A stretch of DNA of 7,975 nt from NCBI GenBank assembly GCA_019120475.1, contig DWVA01000125.1, forward strand, positions 1 through 7,975, in the 5' to 3' direction. How positions within the stretch are numbered: the first letter of the stretch is position 1; each line of letters starts with the position of its first letter. Source of the stretch: Candidatus Blautia intestinipullorum (GTDB taxonomy: Bacteria; Bacillota; Clostridia; Lachnospirales; Lachnospiraceae). The notes beneath the pieces are model-generated. The model was not told the DNA's origin. It worked only from the letters and a program-made list of their open reading frames with translations, and made no database searches. Shown here piece by piece: positions 1 to 5,030 of the stretch. The position numbers and the translations under genes are program-made.

Positions 1-1
1 T

Positions 2-499
2 ATTATGTGCACGATCCACGCTTACACAGGCGATCAGATGACTCTGGACGGACCGCAGAGAAAAGGCGATCTGAGAAGATCTCGTGCAGCAGCAGTTAAC
101 ATCGTTCCGAACAGCACAGGCGCTGCAAAAGCAATCGGCCTTGTTATTCCGGAACTGAACGGCAAACTGATCGGCGCAGCACAGCGTGTTCCTACCCCGA
201 CAGGTTCCACCACGATCCTTACAGCAGTTGTTGAAGGAAACGTAACAAAAGAGCAGATCAACGCAGCTATGAAAGCAGCTTCCAACGAATCCTTCGGATA
301 CAACGAAGACGAGATCGTTTCCAGCGATATCGTAGGAATGACTTACGGTTCTCTGTTCGATGCTACTCAGACAATGGTTCTGCCTCTGGACAACGGAACA
401 ACTCAGGTACAGGTTGTTTCCTGGTATGACAACGAGAACTCCTACACAAGCCAGATGGTTCGTACAATCAAACATTTCGGCAAACTGCTTGGAGCATAA
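2..499 (+). CDS. gap: glyceraldehyde-3-phosphate dehydrogenase, C-terminal half (5' end cut by window)
   Basis: This is the cytoplasmic glycolytic enzyme that oxidises and phosphorylates glyceraldehyde 3-phosphate to 1,3-bisphosphoglycerate. The reading frame is open from base 2, so the gene continues upstream of the window; the ATG at base 5 is internal. About 165 codons are visible, roughly the second half of a family protein of about 335 residues. It shows the segment HAYTGDQ with the catalytic His, the RAAAVNIVPNSTGAAKA phosphate-binding loop, QRVPTPTGS with the substrate-binding Arg, and the C-terminal WYDNENSYTSQMVRT signature. The catalytic-Cys segment and the whole NAD-binding N-terminus lie outside, so cofactor preference cannot be judged. 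It is followed by an intrinsic terminator and then pgk, which performs the next step in glycolysis. Family identity is very secure. Confidence 0.97.
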   Translation: MMCTIHAYTGDQMTLDGPQRKGDLRRSRAAAVNIVPNSTGAAKAIGLVIPELNGKLIGAAQRVPTPTGSTTILTAVVEGNVTKEQINAAMKAASNESFGYNEDEIVSSDIVGMTYGSLFDATQTMVLPLDNGTTQVQVVSWYDNENSYTSQMVRTIKHFGKLLGA

Positions 500-535
500 T
501 CCGTTAGGTATTGCAGAGTAAATAGACTCAGTAAG

Positions 536-566
536 GGTCCGGTCTGATTTGGACCGGACCTTTTTT
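536..566 (+). terminator. intrinsic terminator between gap and pgk
   Basis: A perfect 9-bp G+C-rich stem (GGTCCGGTC at 536-544, GACCGGACC at 552-560) with a 7-nt loop is followed at once by six T residues (561-566). Two A residues 5' of the stem can pair further with the T-tract. It starts 37 bp after the gap stop and ends 24 bp before the pgk start. No convincing promoter fits between it and pgk, so it probably acts as a partial terminator that lowers pgk and tpiA expression relative to gap, or as a 3'-end stabiliser of a processed gap mRNA. Confidence 0.9.
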
Positions 567-575
567 ATCATGATC

Positions 576-581
576 GGAGGT
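576..581 (+). promoter_or_regulatory. ribosome binding site that fixes the pgk start
   Basis: GGAGGT lies 9 nt before the ATG at 591. In-frame upstream starts (TTG at 549, ATG at 570) would read through the terminator stem or T-tract and lack a comparable site, so the start at 591 is preferred. Confidence 0.85.
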
Positions 582-590
582 AAAAGACTC

Positions 591-1799
591 ATGGGATTAA
601 ATAAAAAATCAGTTGACGATATCAATGTAAAAGGCCAGAAAGTCCTTGTAAGATGCGACTTCAATGTTCCGTTAAAAGAAGGAAAGATCACAGATGAAAA
701 CCGTCTTGTGGCAGCTCTTCCTACTATCAAGAAGCTGGTATCTGACGGCGGAAGAGTGATTCTTTGCTCTCATCTTGGCAAACCGAAGGGAGAGCCGAAG
801 CCGGAGCTGTCTCTTGCACCTGTTGCAGTACGTCTTTCCGAGCTTCTTGGCCAGGAAGTTAAATTCGTTCCCAGCCCTGTTGTTGTGGATGACACAGTAA
901 GAGAAGCAGTAGAAGCTATGAAGGACGGCGAGATCATTCTTCTTGAGAACACTCGTTACCGTGCAGAGGAGACAAAGAACGGCGATGAATTCAGCAAGGA
1001 CCTTGCTTCTCTGGCCGACGTATTCGTAAACGACGCTTTTGGAACTGCTCACAGAGCACACTGCTCCAATGTAGGCGTTACAAAATACATCGATACCTGC
1101 GTGGTAGGATATCTGATGCAGAAAGAAATCGACTTCCTTGGAAAAGCTGTCGAAACTCCGGTAAGACCGTTCGTAGCGATCCTTGGAGGCGCAAAAGTTG
1201 CTGACAAGCTGAACGTAATCTCCAACCTTCTGGAGAAATGCGACACTCTGATCATCGGCGGCGGTATGGCTTATACCTTCCTGAAAGCAAAAGGAATGGA
1301 AGTAGGCGCTTCTCTGGTGGACGATACAAAACTTGATTACTGTAAAGAAATGATCGCAAAAGCAGAATCTCTTGGAAAACAGCTTCTTCTTCCCACAGAT
1401 ACCGCTATTGCAAAAGCATTCCCGAATCCTATTGACGCAGAGATCGACGTAGACTATGTAGACTGCGACGCTATCCCGGCGGACGCTCTTGGACTGGATA
1501 TCGGACCGAAGACTGCAGAAGCGTATGCAGAAGCTGCAAAGACAGCTAAGACTGTTGTATGGAACGGACCGATGGGCGTATTCGAGAATCCGGTTCTTGC
1601 AAAAGGAACAATCGCAGTTGCGAAAGCTCTGGCAGAGACAGACGCTACAACGATCATCGGCGGCGGCGATTCCGCAGCAGCAGTAAACCAGCTTGGATTC
1701 GGCGATAAGATGAGCCACATTTCCACTGGCGGCGGCGCTTCTCTGGAATTCCTGGAAGGCAAGGAACTGCCTGGCGTAGCGGCAGCCAACGACAAGTAA
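591..1799 (+). CDS. pgk: phosphoglycerate kinase
   Basis: A cytoplasmic kinase that transfers phosphate from 1,3-bisphosphoglycerate to ADP, the first ATP-yielding step of glycolysis. The 402-residue product is full length for bacterial PGK. The N-terminal substrate domain has the RCDFNVPL signature (21-28), HLGKPKG (61-67) and ENTRYRAEE (120-128). The hinge region and nucleotide domain follow with GGAKVADK (199-206), WNGPMGVFE (324-332), GGGDSAAAV (357-365) and the C-terminal HISTGGGASLEFLEG (376-390). The start at 591 is chosen for the GGAGGT site and because homologues begin near MGLNKKSV. The gene lies downstream of gap behind a terminator and 77 bp ahead of tpiA. Codon choice is uniform and strongly biased, like gap and tpiA, as expected for highly expressed genes. 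No defect is seen. Confidence 0.97.
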   Translation: MGLNKKSVDDINVKGQKVLVRCDFNVPLKEGKITDENRLVAALPTIKKLVSDGGRVILCSHLGKPKGEPKPELSLAPVAVRLSELLGQEVKFVPSPVVVDDTVREAVEAMKDGEIILLENTRYRAEETKNGDEFSKDLASLADVFVNDAFGTAHRAHCSNVGVTKYIDTCVVGYLMQKEIDFLGKAVETPVRPFVAILGGAKVADKLNVISNLLEKCDTLIIGGGMAYTFLKAKGMEVGASLVDDTKLDYCKEMIAKAESLGKQLLLPTDTAIAKAFPNPIDAEIDVDYVDCDAIPADALGLDIGPKTAEAYAEAAKTAKTVVWNGPMGVFENPVLAKGTIAVAKALAETDATTIIGGGDSAAAVNQLGFGDKMSHISTGGGASLEFLEGKELPGVAAANDK

Positions 1800-1810
1800 G
1801 ATATTTTTTA

Positions 1811-1831
1811 GGACAAGCGGAGGCGCAGTCC
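1811..1831 (+). other. possible intercistronic mRNA hairpin between pgk and tpiA
   Basis: GGAC (1811-1814) pairs with GTCC (1828-1831), and GCG (1817-1819) pairs with CGC (1824-1826) inside, leaving a GAGG loop and a 2-nt by 1-nt internal bulge. No T-tract follows, so it is not a terminator. It could be an RNA processing or stability element in the 77-nt spacer, but the stem is short and may be chance. Confidence 0.3.
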
Positions 1832-1876
1832 GAATTTAGCGAATCGAATGTCATGATAAAATAAGGAGAAAAGAAA

Positions 1877-2626
1877 ATGGCAAGAAAGAAAATTATCGCT
1901 GGAAACTGGAAAATGAACATGACTCCCAGCGAAGCAGTAAAATTAGTGGAAACTCTGAAACCTCTGGTAAAGAATGACGAAGTAGACGTAGTATTCTGCG
2001 TACCGGCTATCGATATTGTTCCGGTTGTAGAAGCAACAAAGGGTACCAATATCCAGGTTGGCGCTGAGAATATGTATTTTGAGGAGAAAGGCGCTTACAC
2101 AGGCGAAATCTCCCCGAATATGCTTACAGACGCAGGTGTTAAATATGTAGTTCTCGGACATTCTGAAAGAAGAGAATATTTCGGAGAGACAAATGAAGAT
2201 GTAAACAAGAAAGTGCTGAAAGCTCTTGAGCATGGAATCACTCCGATCATGTGCTGCGGCGAAACTCTGACTCAGAGAGAGCAGGGCGTGACTATGGATT
2301 TCATCCGTCAGCAGGTTAAGGTTGGATTCCAGGGCGTTACAGCAGACCAGGCGAAAACGGCAGTGATCGCTTATGAGCCGATCTGGGCTATCGGAACAGG
2401 AAAGACCGCTACAACTGAGCAGGCTCAGGAAGTTTGCGCCGGAATCCGCGCATGCATCGCTGAAATTTACGATGAAGCTACCGCAGAAGCAATCCGCATT
2501 CAGTACGGCGGATCCGTAAACGCTGCAACAGCTCCGGATCTGTTCGCACAGGCTGATATCGACGGCGGTCTTGTAGGCGGCGCTTCCCTGAAGGAAGACT
2601 TCGGAAAGATCGTTAATTACAAATAA
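1877..2626 (+). CDS. tpiA: triosephosphate isomerase
   Basis: A cytoplasmic TIM-barrel enzyme that interconverts dihydroxyacetone phosphate and glyceraldehyde 3-phosphate and so feeds gap. The 249-residue product matches the family length. Active-site residues are all present: Asn10 and Lys12 in GNWKMN, the electrophile His95 in VLGHSERREYFGE, the catalytic base Glu167 in AYEPIWAIGTGKTAT (loop 6 lid), the phosphate-binding YGGSV at 210-214, and GGLVGGASL at 230-238. The start at 1877 has AAGGAG 8 nt upstream and begins with the usual MARKKIIAGNWKMN. It is probably cotranscribed with pgk. A strong terminator follows the stop, so the cluster ends here and does not continue into gpmI as in many Clostridia. 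Confidence 0.98.
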   Translation: MARKKIIAGNWKMNMTPSEAVKLVETLKPLVKNDEVDVVFCVPAIDIVPVVEATKGTNIQVGAENMYFEEKGAYTGEISPNMLTDAGVKYVVLGHSERREYFGETNEDVNKKVLKALEHGITPIMCCGETLTQREQGVTMDFIRQQVKVGFQGVTADQAKTAVIAYEPIWAIGTGKTATTEQAQEVCAGIRACIAEIYDEATAEAIRIQYGGSVNAATAPDLFAQADIDGGLVGGASLKEDFGKIVNYK

Positions 2627-2653
2627 GACACATGATTAATATGTGACAGACAG

Positions 2654-2701
2654 AAACACCATCAGATATCACTGGGAATTCCAGAATCTGATGGTGTTTT
2701 T
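2654..2701 (+). terminator. intrinsic terminator after tpiA, probably bidirectional
   Basis: A perfect 14-bp stem pairs AAACACCATCAGAT (2654-2667) with ATCTGATGGTGTTT (2686-2699). The loop holds a further 4-bp helix (CTGG 2672-2675 with CCAG 2681-2684). A run of five T residues (2697-2701) ends the structure on the + strand. Read on the - strand the same hairpin follows the kinase stop at 2703, with a weaker TTTCTGTCTGT tail, so it can serve both convergent genes. A small separate dyad (CACAT 2629-2633 with ATGTG 2641-2645) lies just before it. Confidence 0.92.
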
Positions 2702-2702
2702 A

Positions 2703-3620
2703 TTATGGCAGTATAAAAGTAACGTCTCCGTCTCCGGCTTCAAACGTCACCCGCTTTGCGGTTCCTCCGTATTCGCCGTCCCGGTGTATCTTCCGGGGAG
2801 AGGCGCTGCGGAGCTCTATTTTCTTTCCTTCCAGGATAGTGATCCCCCGGAAGCCGGTGTGCCGCCCGAAATAGGCGGTGGGGAAAAGGAAAAGTATCTT
2901 CAGGGGATGCATGTCATGTACCACCATGCAGGAAAGTCTTCCGTCGTCCGGACGGGCCGCCGGGCAGAAACGGAACCCGCCGCCTTCAAACGGGAGATTC
3001 ATACCGGTGACAAAATGAACCTTGCGGAAAATCTGCTTCTGTCCATCCACAGATACCGCCATGTCACAGGGAGGATAGGTGAAAAGCAGACGCACCGCCG
3101 TAAAAGCGTAGATCAGGTTCCCGAGACGGAACCGGTTCAGCAGCTTTTTGACACGGGAGCGGGATACTTTATAACAGATTTCCGCATCATATCCCAGACC
3201 GGAGCTGATGGCGAAGAGCGAAGTATGTTCATTGCCGCGGACACGGCCGAGATCCAGCGGAACGGTCCGTTCGGCCTTGAGGATATACATAAGCGCTTCT
3301 TTAGGATCAGAAGGGAGCCCCATCCCTCTGGCAAAATCGTTTCCGGAGCCTACAGGAATATATCCCAGGGTTATCCCGGAAACGCCGGCAAGTCCGTTCA
3401 GTACCTCATTCAGGGTTCCGTCGCCGCCAAGGACAACAAGGCGGTTCCCGGGCAGACGGGAGGCGAGCCTTCGGGCCAGTTCTGTGCCGTGGCCTTTATG
3501 TCGGGTAAAATAAGCTTCATGAGAAACACCCTGTTTTTGCAGCACACGGTGTACTTTATGCCATATAGGATTTCCCTGTCCGGAGCCGGAGAGGGAATTG
3601 ATGATAAAGAAATATTTCAT
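2703..3620 (-). CDS. diacylglycerol/lipid kinase, DgkB/YegS family
   Basis: The product is predicted to phosphorylate diacylglycerol or a related lipid at the inner face of the membrane, recycling it to phosphatidic acid for phospholipid synthesis. The 305-residue length fits the family. The DAGK catalytic domain shows the nucleotide-binding GGDGTLNEV (65-73), the IPVGSGNDFARG loop (88-99), the GGGFRFCPAARPDDG segment (213-227) of the C-terminal beta domain, and the acidic HRDGEYGG motif (279-286) near the end. No signal peptide or obvious transmembrane helix is present. The start at 3620 is chosen for a GGGAG site 9 nt upstream and the typical MKYFFIINSLSGSG opening; an in-frame ATG at 3701 lies upstream of the predicted promoter. 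It is convergent with tpiA and divergent from the LacI gene. The exact lipid substrate, and whether it equals B. subtilis DgkB, cannot be told from the sequence. Confidence 0.9.
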   Translation of the reverse strand: MKYFFIINSLSGSGQGNPIWHKVHRVLQKQGVSHEAYFTRHKGHGTELARRLASRLPGNRLVVLGGDGTLNEVLNGLAGVSGITLGYIPVGSGNDFARGMGLPSDPKEALMYILKAERTVPLDLGRVRGNEHTSLFAISSGLGYDAEICYKVSRSRVKKLLNRFRLGNLIYAFTAVRLLFTYPPCDMAVSVDGQKQIFRKVHFVTGMNLPFEGGGFRFCPAARPDDGRLSCMVVHDMHPLKILFLFPTAYFGRHTGFRGITILEGKKIELRSASPRKIHRDGEYGGTAKRVTFEAGDGDVTFILP

Positions 3621-3629
3621 GACAAAATT

Positions 3630-3634
3630 CTCCC
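3630..3634 (-). promoter_or_regulatory. ribosome binding site deciding the lipid-kinase start
   Basis: On the - strand GGGAG (3634 down to 3630) lies 9 nt before the ATG at 3620. This supports the shorter start over the in-frame ATG at 3701, which has no comparable site and precedes the promoter. Confidence 0.75.
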
Positions 3635-3650
3635 TGATTATTCTTCTGTC

Positions 3651-3679
3651 ATTATAGCAAGTCTGCAGGGTGGTATCAA
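3651..3679 (-). promoter_or_regulatory. sigma-A promoter for the lipid-kinase gene
   Basis: Read on the - strand, TTGATA (-35, 3679-3674) is followed after exactly 17 bp by a consensus TATAAT (-10, 3656-3651). The predicted start point is near 3644, giving a leader of about 24 nt before the ATG at 3620. Five of six -35 bases and all six -10 bases match consensus. It is back to back with the LacI-gene promoter. Confidence 0.85.
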
Positions 3680-3685
3680 TCCGTT

Positions 3686-3715
3686 TTGACCCCGAGAGCA
3701 TAAATATGTTATAAT
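3686..3715 (+). promoter_or_regulatory. extended -10 sigma-A promoter for the LacI-family gene
   Basis: TTGACC (-35, 3686-3691) is followed after 18 bp by a consensus TATAAT (3710-3715). A TG one base upstream of the -10 box (3707-3708) makes an extended -10. The predicted start point is near 3722, leaving about 40 nt of leader before the GTG at 3762. Such a strong promoter in front of a regulator suggests that it is normally held down by repression. Confidence 0.85.
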
Positions 3716-3736
3716 AACCGAAAAGTGGTTATTATA
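3710..3736 (+). promoter_or_regulatory. perfect inverted repeat over the lacI-type promoter (candidate autoregulatory operator)
   Basis: TATAATAACC (3710-3719) and GGTTATTATA (3727-3736) are exact reverse complements separated by 7 bp (GAAAAGT). The left arm contains the -10 box, and the spacer contains the predicted start point near 3722. A transcript from that start would include only the right arm, so the symmetry is better explained as a DNA site for a dimeric protein than as an RNA hairpin. The adjacent repressor is the obvious candidate ligand. The wide spacer differs from the compact, CG-centred operators usual for LacI proteins. Confidence 0.65.
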
Positions 3737-3761
3737 TTCGTGCTGCAAGGGAGGGGATTTT

Positions 3762-4784
3762 GTGGTTACGATCAAAGAAATTGCGCAGCAACTGGGTGTC
3801 AGTCCCACTACAGTATCAAATGTTCTGAACGGCCGGACGGGAAAAATGTCGCCGGAGACACGCCAGAAGGTACAGGAAGCCCTGATACAGAACCATTATG
3901 TTCACGAAAGCCGCCGCGGGGATGACGAACCGGTGACACATTACGTTGCTGTCTACTGCTGCCTGGGCGACAGGGAACATATCCTGATGGATCCCTTCTG
4001 CGGAGAGCTTCTGGAAGCCGCGGAGCGGGAATTGAGGAAGTATGGACGCACCATGGTATGCGGAGTTGTCGACGCAAATGAGGATTTTGATGAGCGTCTG
4101 AAGTGCAGCGGCCTGGAAGGGGCCGTGATCCTGGGGTGCCTGGAGGAGAACTGTGAACCTCTTGCCAGAAGAACCGGGTTTCCTATTGTGTTTATAGATT
4201 CCGGGAGAGGCAATTATGACAATATCGGCCTTCAGGATTATGAGGGAGGCTACGAGGTCGCCAGCTATATGCTGAAGCAGGGAAACGATAAAATTGCTTT
4301 TTTCTGTGACCAGAGGGACCCCGTAGGGGCAGACGGAGAAAGATACAGGGGATTTCTGGACGCGGTGAAAAAATACGGCGCCTCTTTTTCCAAAGAAGAG
4401 GATTATATTTTTCTTCCCGCGGATAAACATCTCCGCCATGAAGTGCTGCGCCGTTTCGCCAAAACCGCGAAAGCTAAAGGCTATACAGGAGCTTTTTTCG
4501 TATATGATCTGCTGGCCAACGAGGGGATCAATATCTTCTTTTCTCAGGGACTGAATGTGCCGGAGGATATTTCCGTAGTGGGATTTGACGATAATATTTA
4601 CGCCAGATTATCAAGGCCGGCGTTGACGACAGTGCGCCAGAGCCCTGCGGAGAAAGGCAGGGCGGCGGTGAATCTTCTGATGAAAAGAATCTACGGGGAG
4701 GAAGTTCTGGTGCCCAACCTGCAGCTTCCCACAGAACTGATCGTCAGGGAGAGCGTTGCCAATCGCACGGTGAGACAGCTGTAG
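3762..4784 (+). CDS. LacI/GalR-family transcriptional repressor
   Basis: A sugar-responsive DNA-binding repressor, predicted to control the glucosidase/ABC operon downstream and perhaps itself. The 340-residue length is typical. The N-terminal helix-turn-helix is canonical: TIKEIAQQLGVSPTTVSNVLNG (3-24), followed by SPETRQKVQEA (30-40). The periplasmic-binding-protein-like effector domain shows GNDKIAFF (174-181), ERYRGFLDAV (193-202), VVGFDD (272-277), LTTVRQ (288-293) and LPTELIVRESV (322-332). The GTG start at 3762 sits 5 nt after a purine-rich GGGAGGGG site and gives the expected MVTIKEIA opening. One oddity is that the hinge between HTH and core reads YVHESRRGDDEP (46-57), without the usual P-N-x-x-A-R-x-L hinge-helix motif. 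The gene has its own promoter and terminator, so it is probably monocistronic. The effector is unknown; an isomalto-oligosaccharide or its product is inferred from context. Confidence 0.95.
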   Translation: MVTIKEIAQQLGVSPTTVSNVLNGRTGKMSPETRQKVQEALIQNHYVHESRRGDDEPVTHYVAVYCCLGDREHILMDPFCGELLEAAERELRKYGRTMVCGVVDANEDFDERLKCSGLEGAVILGCLEENCEPLARRTGFPIVFIDSGRGNYDNIGLQDYEGGYEVASYMLKQGNDKIAFFCDQRDPVGADGERYRGFLDAVKKYGASFSKEEDYIFLPADKHLRHEVLRRFAKTAKAKGYTGAFFVYDLLANEGINIFFSQGLNVPEDISVVGFDDNIYARLSRPALTTVRQSPAEKGRAAVNLLMKRIYGEEVLVPNLQLPTELIVRESVANRTVRQL

Positions 4785-4860
4785 TTTCTCAAGCGCGCGG
4801 GTTACTGATCCGCCGGGATGGAACAGCAATCTTTTATCAGAGAAGACAGAACGGTCTCAG

Positions 4861-4901
4861 GCCGGGAGCAGGGAGATGATCCCTGAACTCCCGGCTTTTT
4901 T
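4861..4901 (+). terminator. intrinsic terminator after the LacI-family gene
   Basis: A long two-part helix pairs GCCGGGAG (4861-4868) with CTCCCGGC (4888-4895) and CAGGGA (4869-4874) with TCCCTG (4880-4885). Only two A residues (4886-4887) bulge out, and the loop is GATGA. Six T residues (4896-4901) follow. It separates the repressor transcript from the glucosidase operon, which therefore needs its own promoter in 4902-5030. Confidence 0.95.
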
Positions 4902-4910
4902 ACTGTTGTT

Positions 4911-4942
4911 TTTCACAAAATCCAGTGTGTTTTCTTGTGAAA
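4911..4942 (+). promoter_or_regulatory. inverted repeat 1 upstream of the glucosidase operon (candidate regulator site)
   Basis: TTTCACAA (4911-4918) and TTGTGAAA (4935-4942) are exact reverse complements with a 16-bp spacer. The site lies just after the repressor terminator and upstream of the operon start. A TATATT (4943-4948), five of six matches to a -10 box, directly follows the right arm, but no good -35 partner is present. An activator-dependent or repressor-controlled promoter here is inferred, not shown. Confidence 0.5.
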
Positions 4943-4948
4943 TATATT

Positions 4949-4976
4949 GGTTTTGCCGCACACTTATTGCAAAACC
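4949..4976 (+). promoter_or_regulatory. inverted repeat 2 upstream of the glucosidase operon (candidate operator)
   Basis: GGTTTTGC (4949-4956) and GCAAAACC (4969-4976) are exact reverse complements with a 12-bp spacer. The GCAAA half-site resembles half-sites bound by MalR/CcpA-type LacI proteins (family knowledge), although those operators are normally compact. Its centre is 36 bp from that of inverted repeat 1. If the TATATT at 4943 is the -10 box, this dyad would cover the transcription start, a position suited to repression. Confidence 0.5.
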
Positions 4977-5013
4977 TGACGCAACCAACTAGTTTTTATG
5001 TTAAAGAAAGGGA

Positions 5014-5022
5014 AAGGAAGGG
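5014..5022 (+). promoter_or_regulatory. ribosome binding site that fixes the glucosidase start
   Basis: The purine tract AAGGAAGGG lies 8 nt before the ATG at 5031. An in-frame ATG at 4998 would add 11 residues but is preceded by T-rich sequence without any ribosome site. The start at 5031 is therefore preferred. Confidence 0.75.
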
Positions 5023-5030
5023 TAAAGTAT

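Noticed and set aside
672..1718. Long open frame on the - strand opposite pgk (348 codons)
   Set aside because: It lies wholly antisense to an unmistakable pgk, its translation is Cys/Ser/Phe-rich with no family motif, and no ribosome site supports it. It is a by-product of the biased codon use of pgk.
1834..1862. Possible internal promoter for tpiA (TAAAAT at 1857-1862)
   Set aside because: The -35 region is poor, and the start point would fall on or just after the tpiA ribosome site, leaving no usable leader.
2643..3689. Long open frame on the + strand opposite the lipid-kinase gene (348 codons)
   Set aside because: It begins inside the tpiA terminator region, shows no recognisable domain, and the - strand frame carries complete DAGK motifs plus its own promoter and ribosome site.
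3731..3736. TATAAT on the - strand in the right arm of the lacI-promoter palindrome
   Set aside because: It arises from the symmetry of the repeat. No -35-like sequence lies 16-18 bp upstream on that strand, and a better kinase promoter exists at 3651-3679.
3816..4439. Open frame on the - strand opposite the LacI-family gene
   Set aside because: No motif, no ribosome site, and the + strand frame is a full LacI protein.
4935..4952. Catabolite-responsive element (cre) for CcpA near the glucosidase operon
   Set aside because: TGTGAAATATATTGGTT has some cre-like symmetry but lacks the central CG and the spacing of the consensus, so it is not called.
4967..5004. Alternative promoter closer to the glucosidase gene (TTGCAA or CTGACG as -35, TATGTT or TGTTAA as -10)
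   Set aside because: Each pairing has either wrong spacing or only three to four matches per box, so none can be supported.
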